Of a DNA stretch of 64,000 nucleotides, positions 52,104-61,504 are shown one piece after another. The DNA is from Bacteroidota bacterium (GTDB lineage: Bacteria; Bacteroidota; Bacteroidia; Bacteroidales; Porphyromonadaceae): positions 248,001 to 312,000 of the forward strand of contig JAEWDZ010000004.1 of assembly GCA_023389855.1 (NCBI GenBank), given 5' to 3'. A program made the position numbers and the translations under genes. Position 1 is the stretch's first letter. Each line of letters opens with the position of its first letter. The notes below the pieces were generated by a model that saw nothing but the letters and a program-made list of their open reading frames with translations, searched no databases and was not told the origin of the DNA.

Positions 52104-52973
52104 GTGTATAAAATAATAGCTTTCATTATTGCTAAACGACATTGGATTTGGCTTTTTATATTCGAAGTCTTCGCCTTATCCTTATTGTTCAATAATACCC
52201 TTTATCATCGCTTTATCAATCACACCTATAGTACGACTTTTATAGGTAAGGCTAATTCATTGTTGGGCGATGTTAGAAGTATAAACGAGTTGCGCAAAGA
52301 AAACGAGCTTCTAACTCTCCGATTAGCAAAAACAGAAAAAGACTTACACCAATTGCAGCAATCGTATGATTATATAACAGCAACAGAAGAGGGCCCTATG
52401 CAAATGCTGGCAGACACCTCCCTTTCTGGGATATCTCCATTTGAATTTGTCACCGCGCGGATCAATAGCATCTCCCTCAATAGAAGGCAGAACTTAGCCT
52501 TATTAGATAGAGGAAGAAAAGATGGCATAAAAGAACAAATGGGAGTAATGTCCGCATTTGGCGTCGCTGGTATTATATCTTCTGTTGGCGAAAATTATTC
52601 GGTTATGGTTCCTCTCATCAATACTGATCTACGGCTGAGCTGTAAATTGAAGAGAAATGGCTACATAGGGACTCTGGCTTGGGGAGGACCAGGAGACCCC
52701 TACTTATACCTTACAGAGATAACTCGCCATGCATCTTATCATAAGGGGGATACGGTTGTTACTAGTGGCTTCTCATCTATTTTCCCTCCTAATTTGTACG
52801 TTGGTACCATCCAAGAAGGAACAGTACAAAACGACCAAATACTCCCCAACAACAGTGCAATTACCATAGATGCTGGCACCGATTTCTCGACGATCGAATT
52901 TGTATACATAATAACTGGAGGATTTACAATTACTTCTTCTCAAGTAGACTCTATTTTTAACGGAAAAAGATAA
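52104..52973 (+). CDS. mreC: Rod shape-determining protein MreC
   Basis: MreC links MreB to the periplasmic synthases. It has one N-terminal membrane helix (about 12-30, HWIWLFIFEVFALSLLFN), a coiled coil (about 58-92, SINELRKENELLTLRL) and the double beta-barrel core (VTARINSISLNRRQNLALL, GVMSAFGVAGIISSVGENYS, and GDPYLYLTEI). The start is a GTG at 52104; the first ATG is far inside the protein, and the helix position supports GTG. The 289-residue length is normal. It ends one base before mreD begins. Confidence 0.92.
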   Translation: MYKIIAFIIAKRHWIWLFIFEVFALSLLFNNTLYHRFINHTYSTTFIGKANSLLGDVRSINELRKENELLTLRLAKTEKDLHQLQQSYDYITATEEGPMQMLADTSLSGISPFEFVTARINSISLNRRQNLALLDRGRKDGIKEQMGVMSAFGVAGIISSVGENYSVMVPLINTDLRLSCKLKRNGYIGTLAWGGPGDPYLYLTEITRHASYHKGDTVVTSGFSSIFPPNLYVGTIQEGTVQNDQILPNNSAITIDAGTDFSTIEFVYIITGGFTITSSQVDSIFNGKR

Positions 52974-52974
52974 C

Positions 52975-53481
52975 ATGAAGATCAAGCATTTATTTTTTCT
53001 CTTAAAGGCATGCCTTCTTATTGCCTTCCAAGTGCTTATCTTCAATAACATGTATTTGCTAAGATATGCTACGCCTTATCCATATGTTGTCTTGTTGCTT
53101 TTTCTCCCGATATCATCTTCTAATGGTAAGACTACATTTATCGCAGGAATTGTAGGCTTGATTATCGATATACTCCAGGGAATGCCTGGTGTACACACAG
53201 CGGCTTTTACATTGTTAGGCTTTTTACGAAATTACCTACTCGTTCCTTTCATAGATCCAGAGACCGACAGATCTAAATCTGTTTCTTATCAAGCAATTAG
53301 AGGCAAAGTGTTTGTATACCTACTGCTTTTAGTTCTCATTCATCATTTTACTTTCTTTATCCTAGAAGCAGCGGCCTCATTTAATTTTAGATACTTCTTA
53401 CTTAGACTATTTTCCAGTGTTGGAATCACATACTTTATCTCTCTTCTATTTCTGCTATTAGGCAGAGAAAAGAAGTCTTAA
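52975..53481 (+). CDS. mreD: Rod shape-determining protein MreD
   Basis: MreD is a small integral membrane protein of the elongasome. The 168 residues contain about five hydrophobic segments, with PYPYVVLLLFLPISSSN (about 35-51), IAGIVGLIIDILQGMPGVHT (about 58) and a C-terminal YFLLRLFSSVGITYFISLLF. The D-x-x-x-G-M-P pattern near IDILQGMPG is typical of MreD in Bacteroidota. Identity rests on family pattern and on placement between mreC and mrdA. Confidence 0.9.
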   Translation: MKIKHLFFLLKACLLIAFQVLIFNNMYLLRYATPYPYVVLLLFLPISSSNGKTTFIAGIVGLIIDILQGMPGVHTAAFTLLGFLRNYLLVPFIDPETDRSKSVSYQAIRGKVFVYLLLLVLIHHFTFFILEAAASFNFRYFLLRLFSSVGITYFISLLFLLLGREKKS

Positions 53482-53495
53482 CGATTGATTGATCC

Positions 53496-55364
53496 ATGCA
53501 AAAAAAAACAACTGAAAAAGAGGTCAAAGATCGTCATCTATTACTTATACTGGTCAGTTTAGGTATATTCTTAGTTTTTACACTAAGACTATCCTACTTA
53601 CAACTTTTTAGCCCCGAATACAAAAAAAAGGCTGCTATCAACGCCATGTACAAAAGGCCGCTGTACCCCGATAGAGGGGCCATCTTTGACAGAAATGGCA
53701 AACTGCTTGTATACAACGAACCTTCCTATGATTTGCTAGTAACTCGCAATGATCTAAAATACTTTGACACGACAGCTCTATGCAAACTCATAAACATTGA
53801 CACCGCCTTTTTCAATGAGCAATTTATAAAAGCGACATCTCGAGAAACCAATAGAGGATACAACCCCTATACCCCTCAGGTATTAATACAACAAATAGGT
53901 GTAGTAGAAGCAGGAAGGCTACAAGAGCAAATGTATCGTTTTCCAGGATTTTCTTTACAAAAAAGGTCTGTTAGATGCTACGCACAACCTGTAGCTGGAG
54001 TTTTACTTGGCTATATGAGCGAATGCAACCAAAAAGAGATCGAAGCTGACTCCCTTTTAGCCCCAGGAGATTATATCGGAAAAAGTGGTGTAGAGCGCAC
54101 GTATGAAAGTATTTTACGCGGGAATAAAGGTTACCAAGTTATGCTAAGAGATGCGGTGGGCCGCATACAAGGGTCATACAACAGAGGGGCTATGGATCGA
54201 TCTGCAACTTCTGGTAAAAACATATTTCTCTCTATCGACTCCGAACTACAGGCTTTTGGTGAAAAACTGATGTTAGGAAAAAAAGGTGCCATCGTAGCAA
54301 TCGAGCCCCAAACAGGAGAAATTCTCGCGTTAGTGAGCTCGCCCTCGTTTGATCCATCGCTATTATCTGGAAAAAATCTGGGAAAAAACTTTATGGACCT
54401 TCAAGGAAATCCTCAAAAACCACTTTTCAATAGAGCTATCATGGGGACCTACCCTCCAGGGTCGACTTTTAAGCCTGGGCAAGCCGGAATGCTTTTGCAG
54501 AGAGGTATCATCAATCCACATACACTATACACCTGCTACAATGGTTATCCGCTGATGAGGGGAAAACCAGCCTGTCACTCACACTACTCCCCTCTTAATG
54601 TTACCTATGCCATTGCCACCAGCTGTAACGCATTTTTCTGTTGGGGACTCCACTATTTGATCGATGGGCATCAAGGCTTTGACAGTAAACAAGATGCAAT
54701 GGATGCCTGGCGAGACGATATGGTAAAACTAGGTTTTGGCTATACATTAAACGTAGACCTACCTGGTGAAAAACGGGGCTATATACCCAACAGTTCTGTA
54801 TACGACAAAGTATACAAAAGGCGCTGGAACTCCTCTACCATTATTTCTATTGCTATTGGACAAGGAGAAGTTACCGCAACCCCTTTACAAATTGCTAACT
54901 TAGCATCAATTATTGCGAATAGAGGGTACTACTACCCACCACATGTAGTTAAGGAAATTCAAGGAGATACTCTTGATTCTCTGTATATACATAAGCGTTC
55001 ATCAGATATTTCTTCTAATAACTGGGAAGTAGTTGTAGAAGGAATGGCACGGGCTGTTACCTCAGGGACCTGCCACCAAGCCAACTTTGCTCCAGGAGAG
55101 ATCGAAGTTTGCGGGAAGACAGGTACGGCAGAAAATCCTCATGGCAAAGATCATAGTGCTTTTATGGGCTTTGCTCCTCGATACAATCCTCAAATTGCTA
55201 TTGCAGTATACGTTGAAAACGGAGGGTTTGGAGCCTTTTTTGGTGTACCTATTGGTAGGCTTATGATGGAGTATTATCTGCATCGTGGGGTTCTCTCTGA
55301 GTACTCCAAAAGTTTAGTTGAATCGATGACTTCGAAAAGAATTCCATACAGCAATGGGTATTAG
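53496..55364 (+). CDS. mrdA: Penicillin-binding protein 2 (elongation transpeptidase)
   Basis: PBP2 cross-links peptidoglycan during cell elongation. After a membrane anchor (about 15-33, LLLILVSLGIFLVFTLRLSY) comes the dimerisation/pedestal domain (from RPLYPDRGAIFDRNGKLLVYN). The transpeptidase domain has the active-site Ser in PPGSTFKPGQ (SxxK), the SxN motif in ATSCNAFF and the KTG motif in CGKTGTAENP near the C terminus. The 622-residue length is normal. The gene overlaps rodA by 11 bases. Confidence 0.96.
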   Translation: MQKKTTEKEVKDRHLLLILVSLGIFLVFTLRLSYLQLFSPEYKKKAAINAMYKRPLYPDRGAIFDRNGKLLVYNEPSYDLLVTRNDLKYFDTTALCKLINIDTAFFNEQFIKATSRETNRGYNPYTPQVLIQQIGVVEAGRLQEQMYRFPGFSLQKRSVRCYAQPVAGVLLGYMSECNQKEIEADSLLAPGDYIGKSGVERTYESILRGNKGYQVMLRDAVGRIQGSYNRGAMDRSATSGKNIFLSIDSELQAFGEKLMLGKKGAIVAIEPQTGEILALVSSPSFDPSLLSGKNLGKNFMDLQGNPQKPLFNRAIMGTYPPGSTFKPGQAGMLLQRGIINPHTLYTCYNGYPLMRGKPACHSHYSPLNVTYAIATSCNAFFCWGLHYLIDGHQGFDSKQDAMDAWRDDMVKLGFGYTLNVDLPGEKRGYIPNSSVYDKVYKRRWNSSTIISIAIGQGEVTATPLQIANLASIIANRGYYYPPHVVKEIQGDTLDSLYIHKRSSDISSNNWEVVVEGMARAVTSGTCHQANFAPGEIEVCGKTGTAENPHGKDHSAFMGFAPRYNPQIAIAVYVENGGFGAFFGVPIGRLMMEYYLHRGVLSEYSKSLVESMTSKRIPYSNGY

Positions 55365-56859
55365 TAAGAATTTAAATTTTCGACTGCGCATAGATCCGGT
55401 CATCTTAGTATGCTATCTACTGCTATTACTGGTAGGCGCAATCTCGATCTGCGGGGCTTCAGGTACGTTTGACTCTACAGAACTTTTCCAAGCAGGCTCT
55501 CGTCCGATGAAACAGTTGACTTGGATAGCCTTAGCCTTCATTATAAGCATAGCCATCCTGATTATCGACAATCGAAATAGGAGTGCTATGGCTCCTCTTA
55601 TCTATATCGCCGTGATGATTCTTATGCTGGTTACGGTATTTGTAGCTCCCGACATCAAAGGATCCCGGTCCTGGCTTGTCATAGGACCTATTCGCTTGCA
55701 ATCGGCTGAGTTTGCAAAAGTAGCCACAGCTCTCATGTTAGCGTCCTTGTTCGACCGACACGGTTTCAAGCTAGCCTCAACAAAAAGTTATCTTCAAGTC
55801 TTTGGGATTATTCTTCTTCCTATTTTGCTAAGTATTTTGCAAAAAGAAACTGGCAGTGCCCTTGTTTTTACTGTTTTTTTCTTGGCACTCTACCGCGAAG
55901 GGCTGTCTGGCTATTTTATAAGTTTTGCTGCGCTAGCTGTAGTTATCTTTGTAGTTATACTCTATACAGCTGATATCATGTGGGGGGGGCATACGACGGC
56001 TGATTTACTTATGGCCGCTGCCATTACGGAGTTGTCAACCTTAATTTTGTTGGCCAAAGTCTCTCGCAAAAAACATCGTTACCATATCAAATATCTGCTA
56101 ACTTGTGCCCTTTCAGCGCTAATTATATCCGCTGGATTTAGTCTGATTGCTCCTTTCAACTATGCCACAACAGCATTTGTAGTTCTTTTTCTTACTGTTT
56201 TGTACATCGGTTTTTTGGCACTTCGATTCTCCTCGCGCCGCTACTTTTTCGTTTTTCTTTTTTCTATAGCAACAATCGTTTATTCCTTTAGTGTCAACAT
56301 TGTCTACGAGAAAATTCTTCAGCCCCATCAGCAAGAGAGAATTGCGGTTGCGCTCGGAATAAAAGAAGACGTAAGAGGAGCTGGATATAATGTCAACCAA
56401 GCCAAAATAGCTATCGGCAGCGGAGGCCTATGGGGAAAAGGCTTCATGAAAGGAACGCAAACAAAATTAAACTATGTACCCGAGCAAGATACTGATTTCA
56501 TCTTCTGTACAATAGGAGAAGAATACGGATTTCTAGGATCGATTTTTTTACTGTTGCTGTATCTCACCTTAATCCTGAGAATCATTTATCTGGCTGAAAA
56601 ACAAACCTCCCCTTTTGGACGAGTCTACGGATACTCGACCGCCTCCATATTCATATTTCACATTGCTATAAATATAGGTATGGTTTTGGGTTTAGTCCCC
56701 GTTATTGGTATCCCATTACCCTTTATTAGCTATGGAGGATCCTCGTTATGGGCGTTCACCATACTTCTTTTCATTTTTATCAAAATCGATAACGACAGAC
56801 GACTAGAGCGAATAGAACGAATCGCTCCCTCGAGATGGAGTCTTCCTTTGAAACATTAA
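55354..56859 (+). CDS. rodA: Peptidoglycan polymerase RodA (SEDS family)
   Basis: RodA is the glycosyltransferase that polymerises glycan strands with PBP2. The 501-residue protein has about ten to twelve membrane helices. SEDS hallmarks are WLVIGPIRLQSAEFAKVA (about 107-124, with Arg/Gln and Glu-Phe-Ala-Lys), the long extracytoplasmic loop with GYNVNQAKIAIGSGGLWGKG (about 346-365), EQDTDFIFCTIGEEYGFLG, and the C-terminal PLPFISYGGSSLWAF. A run of eight G (55982-55989) lies in the coding sequence, within codons for Trp-Gly-Gly. The start overlaps the mrdA end by 11 bases. Confidence 0.94.
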   Translation: MGISKNLNFRLRIDPVILVCYLLLLLVGAISICGASGTFDSTELFQAGSRPMKQLTWIALAFIISIAILIIDNRNRSAMAPLIYIAVMILMLVTVFVAPDIKGSRSWLVIGPIRLQSAEFAKVATALMLASLFDRHGFKLASTKSYLQVFGIILLPILLSILQKETGSALVFTVFFLALYREGLSGYFISFAALAVVIFVVILYTADIMWGGHTTADLLMAAAITELSTLILLAKVSRKKHRYHIKYLLTCALSALIISAGFSLIAPFNYATTAFVVLFLTVLYIGFLALRFSSRRYFFVFLFSIATIVYSFSVNIVYEKILQPHQQERIAVALGIKEDVRGAGYNVNQAKIAIGSGGLWGKGFMKGTQTKLNYVPEQDTDFIFCTIGEEYGFLGSIFLLLLYLTLILRIIYLAEKQTSPFGRVYGYSTASIFIFHIAINIGMVLGLVPVIGIPLPFISYGGSSLWAFTILLFIFIKIDNDRRLERIERIAPSRWSLPLKH

Positions 56860-56924
56860 AGAAAAAGGCATTAGCGACCTGGAACAATAGTCGTAGAGTA
56901 TCAAAAAAAAACAACGATTTTAGT

Positions 56925-58088
56925 ATGAGATTCCAAGACATAGTAGGCTACGAAGATGTAAAACAGGATTTGAGATCGATGGCTATAAGTGGTAAAATAC
57001 CGCACAACATTCTTATCGAGCAAGAAGATGGTGCCCCAGGGATTGCTCTTGCCTGGGCATTCTTTCAATATCTCAATTGCGAAAAACGAGGAGAAACAGA
57101 CTCCTGCGGAGAATGCCGACATTGTCGTATGATATCCCAACTTCAATACGCCGATTTGTACTTTATCTATCCTGTCGTCAATGGGACTAAATTCACCGCT
57201 CCTTCCGATGAATTCTTTGATATCTGGCGAGAATTGCTCATAAAGAAAGGGACTCTTTTTTCATCTGAAGATTGGCTATCAGCCTTAAATGCCGAAAACA
57301 GTCAGCCCATTATCTACTCGTCAGATGCCGATGCTCTTCACTCAAAACTAGCTCTCCATATCAGCGAGTCTGGCTATAGAATGGTGATCATCTATCAGCC
57401 CGAAAAAATGAATGTCGAGATGGCTAATAAACTACTCAAAATGATGGAGGAACCTCCGGAAAAGACGCTTTTCTGTTCTATAAGCAATAATCCCGAACAA
57501 CTCCTAGAAACAATCATCAGCAGAATGCAAAAAATAGAGCTTCACCCGCTAAGCAGAAAGGAGATCAAAGAGTATATTTCGACGATTTCGCCTAATAGCG
57601 ACTCTCTCGATTGGATTGCATCGTGTAGCGAAGGAATATTGCTTCGAGCACTAGAACTAATGGGAAATGGAGACAGAAACGTTAAGTACCATCATCACAT
57701 ACTACGACTACTTATCGCTATGGGACAACGAAATGTAGCACAAATCAAAGAGGTCACCGAAGAGATCGCGAGTTTAGGCCGCGAATATAGCCTTGCAACT
57801 CTTCGGACTTGGCTACAAAACATGCGTTTGGCATTGCATTTCAGTATAGATCCCGCTCTTGTAAGTCGTCACGCAGACCAGGACCATGAAAAGATTATCC
57901 AAATTCTAGGCCATTGGGTCACGATCTACAATATCGACGGCATCACACAAATCATAGAAGACGCCATAAAACATATTCGTGGGAATGTCAACAGTAAATA
58001 TGTTTTATTCGATGCTACGATAGGGCTACTTGTGTCTCTATCCGCCAAAATAAAAGAGAGCCGTAATGCATTAAAACAAAGAGTCTAA
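56925..58088 (+). CDS. holB: DNA polymerase III subunit delta' (clamp loader, AAA+)
   Basis: Delta' is the non-ATPase stator of the sliding-clamp loader. The chosen start, MRFQDIVGYEDVKQDLR at 56925, begins with the conserved FxDIVGxxxxxxxL motif; an upstream ATG inside the end of rodA would add 30 unconserved residues. The nucleotide-binding site is degenerate (EDGAPGIALAWAF in place of GxxGxGKT), as expected for delta'. Four Cys form a zinc finger (LNCEK, then SCGECRHC). The end of the first AAA+ subdomain is marked by NVEMANKLLKMMEEPPEKTL and SRMQKIEL. The helical collar domain follows to the end. Confidence 0.86.
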   Translation: MRFQDIVGYEDVKQDLRSMAISGKIPHNILIEQEDGAPGIALAWAFFQYLNCEKRGETDSCGECRHCRMISQLQYADLYFIYPVVNGTKFTAPSDEFFDIWRELLIKKGTLFSSEDWLSALNAENSQPIIYSSDADALHSKLALHISESGYRMVIIYQPEKMNVEMANKLLKMMEEPPEKTLFCSISNNPEQLLETIISRMQKIELHPLSRKEIKEYISTISPNSDSLDWIASCSEGILLRALELMGNGDRNVKYHHHILRLLIAMGQRNVAQIKEVTEEIASLGREYSLATLRTWLQNMRLALHFSIDPALVSRHADQDHEKIIQILGHWVTIYNIDGITQIIEDAIKHIRGNVNSKYVLFDATIGLLVSLSAKIKESRNALKQRV

Positions 58089-58166
58089 TGCCCGTTATTC
58101 CTATCCCGTTATTCATCGAAGGATGAAAAAAAATAGAAGAAAATGCTCTTACGTCATTTTTTTTTG

Positions 58167-58174
58167 TACCTTTG
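58167..58174 (+). promoter_or_regulatory. -7 promoter box for the lipoprotein gene
   Basis: TACCTTTG lies 129 bases upstream of the ATG at 58303. The -33 is weak. It implies a leader of about 120 bases. Confidence 0.4.
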
Positions 58175-58302
58175 TGGATGTGACAAGATGATTCTGACTC
58201 AAAAGAAGCGCTTTTGTTGTCTATCCCTTGCTCCACTCATTAAGAGTGAGATTATATAAATTGCATATAGTACAAACTTAAACTGTTTAACACACTAGAA
58301 TT

Positions 58303-59238
58303 ATGAAAAAGAACTTTCTTTTAGCAAGTGTAACTCTCCTTTGTGCGACTTTCGCTTTTGCTCTTTTCTCTTGTAAAAAAGATAAAGACGTAAAGCCGAA
58401 CGACAAAGTAGAAGTTCAAAAGTTGGAGGTTAATCCTACTTCAATGACCCTCAAAGTAGGTGAATCAAAAGATTTTGCCATTACCATCGAACCTAGAAAT
58501 GCTGGATACAAAGCAGAAAGCGACAAACCTGAAGTGGCTACTGTAGATGGTCTCAAGGTAAAAGCTCTTGCCGCAGGTACAGCTAACATTAAAATCACAG
58601 CTGGCAGCAAAACTGCTACTATCGCTGTTACAGTAGAAGAAAAAACAAATGTACAAATCGATCCCTCACACGTCGCTGGTTACATCTACTGGTTACTTCC
58701 TTCTAAAATCAAAGAAGAAAAAGAGACAATTTACCAAATCATGCGTACGCCTGAAATGGGATGGACTAGCGTCATAGGCGGAGAGGACACTTATGAAACA
58801 GGAAAGTACAGCGAACAGATGTATCCTTTCATGAAAACTGACGAGGCTTTCGATGCAGGTAAAGGCATATTTGCAACAGTTTTGTATATCCACACACCAT
58901 CCAAAGGTTTTCCTTTTATCAATGCTTATACGTATTTCAAAGAAGAAGCTAATATCAAAGAAACTCTTCTTAAAGAAGGTAACGAAAGCGAACTCGGTAA
59001 GATGTACGACATGGAGTTCGTAAATAGAAAGGATGTGCAAGGAACAAATGCCGTTTACTATAAGAAAAACGGCTTTGACAACCTTATGGCAGTTGTTTAC
59101 GTAGAGAAAAATGAGAAAGAACATGCAGACGTTCTCTATATGCAAATTTTCGAAGCTTCTGGCTCTCAGTCTGCTGAGCAGATGGTTAAAAACTGTATGG
59201 AAATGAAGCATATACCTTTCGCTATCCAAGCTCGTTAA
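58303..59238 (+). CDS. Lipoprotein with bacterial Ig-like (Big_2) domain
   Basis: The signal MKKNFLLASVTLLCATFAFA ends with lipobox LFSC and acceptor Cys near residue 24, followed by a Lys/Asp-rich tether (KKDKDVKPND). A Big_2-type Ig-like domain spans about 40-110: VNPTSMTLKVGESKDFAITI, KPEVATVDGLKVKALAAGTA and NIKITAGSKTATIAVTV. The C-terminal 190 residues (YIYWLLPSKIKEEKETIYQI onwards) match no family I know. It should be an outer-membrane-anchored lipoprotein, of unknown function. It is a single-gene unit with its own promoter box and terminator. Confidence 0.8.
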   Translation: MKKNFLLASVTLLCATFAFALFSCKKDKDVKPNDKVEVQKLEVNPTSMTLKVGESKDFAITIEPRNAGYKAESDKPEVATVDGLKVKALAAGTANIKITAGSKTATIAVTVEEKTNVQIDPSHVAGYIYWLLPSKIKEEKETIYQIMRTPEMGWTSVIGGEDTYETGKYSEQMYPFMKTDEAFDAGKGIFATVLYIHTPSKGFPFINAYTYFKEEANIKETLLKEGNESELGKMYDMEFVNRKDVQGTNAVYYKKNGFDNLMAVVYVEKNEKEHADVLYMQIFEASGSQSAEQMVKNCMEMKHIPFAIQAR

Positions 59239-59282
59239 TGAACTTCAACTGAGAGAAACCACATTTAAACACAATGTGACCG

Positions 59283-59314
59283 AAAGGAGACTCATAAAGA
59301 GTCTCCTTTTTTAT
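59283..59314 (+). terminator. Intrinsic terminator after the lipoprotein gene
   Basis: A perfect 11-bp stem (AAAGGAGACTC, complement at 59299-59309) with a 5-base loop ATAAA runs into a T-run. Confidence 0.88.
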
Positions 59315-59534
59315 TTATCATCCTAGCCCTCTAATTTTCAGAGGAATACAACGCATGCAAGTAGCTATATATAGTTATTTGTAAGATTAAAATCCTTGTT
59401 AGTGTTCTGCTTAGGAATAAAGGAAGAGGAAACATCGGTCTTCAAAGACAATAACTGCGCAATTTTTGATTGGAATTTATTTTTCTAATAGCTGTCGTCT
59501 ATACCCCGATAAGAGGAGTTACATTTTTTTGTGT

Positions 59535-59542
59535 TACCTTTG
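59535..59542 (+). promoter_or_regulatory. -7 promoter box for fhs
   Basis: TACCTTTG matches TAnnTTTG, 38 bases upstream of the fhs ATG; the -33 element is not convincing. Confidence 0.45.
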
Positions 59543-59580
59543 TCTCGGAATAAAATAGAACCTCTTAAATAACCCGTACC

Positions 59581-61248
59581 ATGAAAACAGATATCGAAAT
59601 TGCTCGATCCATAGCATTGAAACCTATCCAACAAATTGCTTCTGATTTAGGGATAGAAGAGTCTTTCACAGAGCCCTATGGTAAGTATATAGCGAAGATA
59701 GACCTCGACGCAATAAAGCCAGAGGAAATCAAAAAAAACAATCTTATCCTTGTAACTGCCATTACCCCTACGAAAGCGGGTATCGGTAAAACAACCGTTT
59801 CGATAGGACTGGCCTTAGGGCTTAATAAAATAGGAAAAAAAGCTATTGTAGCGCTACGTGAACCTTCTTTAGGTCCCTGCTTCGGAATGAAAGGTGGCGC
59901 AGCTGGTGGAGGATACGCCCAAGTCCTTCCCATGGAGCAAATAAACCTGCATTTTACAGGCGATTTTCACGCTATCACTTCAGCTCACAATATGATTACA
60001 GCCCTTTTGGATAACTATATCTATCAAAATAGAAACTCCTGCGAGGGACTGTCACAGATATTGTGGAAGAGAGTGCTAGACGTAAACGACCGTAACCTGA
60101 GACATATTGTCACAGGCTTAGGTAAAAGCTCCGATGGCGTAACGACAGAAACAGGATTTGATATCACGGCTGCCAGTGAACTTATGGCCGTACTCTGTCT
60201 GGCAAACGACATAAATGATCTCAAGGAACGAATCGAGAACATCCTCTTAGGATACAAAAAAGATGGAACACCCTTTACTGTTAAAGACCTAGGAGTTGCA
60301 GGCGCTATTACGATCCTGCTCAAAGATGCAATAAAGCCCAATCTCGTACAGACGACCGAGCATACTGCAGCGTTTGTTCATGGTGGCCCCTTTGCTAATA
60401 TCGCCCACGGATGCAATAGTATTGTAGCAACCAAGATGGCTCTCTCTTATGGTGAATATGCCATAACAGAGGCGGGGTTTGCCGCTGACCTAGGCGCAGA
60501 AAAATTCTTTGACATTAAGTGTCGTATGGCTGGTCTGCAGCCAAAACTCACCGTTCTTGTAGCGACCTTAGCAGGATTAAAAATGCACGGAGGTGTCAAC
60601 GAAGAGCATATCTATGAACCCGATATGGAAGGCGTACGCAAGGGCTTGGCGAACCTAGATAGACATATTCACAATCTGCGTAAATTCGGACAATCTGTTG
60701 TTGTTTGCTTCAACAAATATGCTTCTGACTCCGAGGAAGAGATTGCCATGGTCGACAAGCATTGCCAAGATCTTGGGGTATCTTTTGCTGTAAATAACGC
60801 CTTTATGCAAGGCGGTGAAGGAGCCATAGACTTAGCGCAGAAAGTTGTCGACATCATTGAAAATAAACCCAGTGAACCGCTTCACTTCGCCTACGATCTC
60901 AACGAAACGATAGAGGAAAAAGTGAATAAACTTTGTAAAGAGATTTATGGCGCCTCATTCGTTTCATACAGCAGCCAAGCTACACGGGTCATCCGGAAAA
61001 TAAGAGAAATCGGACTCGAAAAATTACCCATCTGCATGGCTAAGACCCAGTACTCATTTTCTACTGATCCTAAAGCATATGGCGATGTCAGAGATTTTGA
61101 GGTTAAAGTCAGCGACATTGTCATAAACAAAGGTGCTGGAATGATCGTCGTACTCGCTGGAGACATCATGCGTATGCCTGGCCTTCCCAAAATCCCTGCA
61201 GCCGTACATATGGATATTGTTGATGGCGTTATTGAAGGGCTCAGTTAG
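59581..61248 (+). CDS. fhs: Formate--tetrahydrofolate ligase
   Basis: Fhs makes 10-formyl-THF from formate, ATP and THF, feeding purine synthesis (PurH in this window). Landmarks are the P-loop [19 protein letters not shown] (about 61-79), [20 protein letters not shown] (about 98), [12 protein letters not shown] (about 121), and the C-terminal [14 protein letters not shown] and [12 protein letters not shown]. The 555-residue length is normal for bacterial enzymes. It is flanked by its own promoter box and a terminator, so it is monocistronic. Confidence 0.97.
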   Translation: MKTDIEIARSIALKPIQQIASDLGIEESFTEPYGKYIAKIDLDAIKPEEIKKNNLILVTAITPTKAGIGKTTVSIGLALGLNKIGKKAIVALREPSLGPCFGMKGGAAGGGYAQVLPMEQINLHFTGDFHAITSAHNMITALLDNYIYQNRNSCEGLSQILWKRVLDVNDRNLRHIVTGLGKSSDGVTTETGFDITAASELMAVLCLANDINDLKERIENILLGYKKDGTPFTVKDLGVAGAITILLKDAIKPNLVQTTEHTAAFVHGGPFANIAHGCNSIVATKMALSYGEYAITEAGFAADLGAEKFFDIKCRMAGLQPKLTVLVATLAGLKMHGGVNEEHIYEPDMEGVRKGLANLDRHIHNLRKFGQSVVVCFNKYASDSEEEIAMVDKHCQDLGVSFAVNNAFMQGGEGAIDLAQKVVDIIENKPSEPLHFAYDLNETIEEKVNKLCKEIYGASFVSYSSQATRVIRKIREIGLEKLPICMAKTQYSFSTDPKAYGDVRDFEVKVSDIVINKGAGMIVVLAGDIMRMPGLPKIPAAVHMDIVDGVIEGLS

Positions 61249-61275
61249 CCACCGTTTTACATTCTCCCCCCCCAA

Positions 61276-61309
61276 AAAAAAAGAGGTGAAGCATTTCACC
61301 TCTTTTTTT
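61276..61309 (+). terminator. Intrinsic terminator after fhs
   Basis: A perfect 15-bp stem (A-rich arm ending AGAGGTGAA, complement TTCACCTCT plus T-run, 4-base loop GCAT) follows fhs by 27 bases. A run of eight C at 61266-61273 directly precedes it. Confidence 0.88.
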
Positions 61310-61448
61310 GGTCATACACCCCAGGAGATACAATAAGGATTGCAAGATTCGCTCCTTAATCTACTAATAATTGGGGAGACGATAAGATATATTTGACTGA
61401 AACAGGTAACAAACTGTATTAAATTATGGTTAAATTGACAAGAGCTCT

Positions 61449-61478
61449 TTGCAATATAAATCTTTTTCATTACTTTTG
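61449..61478 (+). promoter_or_regulatory. Promoter for the AAA_14-like ATPase gene
   Basis: TTG (61449-61451), 19 bases, then TACTTTTG (61471-61478) match the Bacteroidota consensus; 26 bases separate the box from the ATG at 61505. Confidence 0.7.
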
Positions 61479-61504
61479 TATCACCATAAAGAAAGTAGTG
61501 TTCT

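Larger units (their letters stand above)
59239..59580. other. Intergenic region between the lipoprotein gene and fhs
   Basis: This stretch holds the lipoprotein terminator (59283-59314) and a likely fhs -7 box TACCTTTG (59535-59542); nothing else is recognised. Confidence 0.55.

Noticed and set aside
58693..59229. Minus-strand ORF (178 codons) opposite the Ig-like lipoprotein gene
   Set aside because: Antisense to a gene with signal peptide, Ig-like domain and terminator; the translation is Phe/His/Cys-rich and unlike a real protein.
61266..61273. Eight-C tract as a phase-variation switch
   Set aside because: It lies in the 3' untranslated stretch between fhs and its terminator and cannot shift a reading frame.
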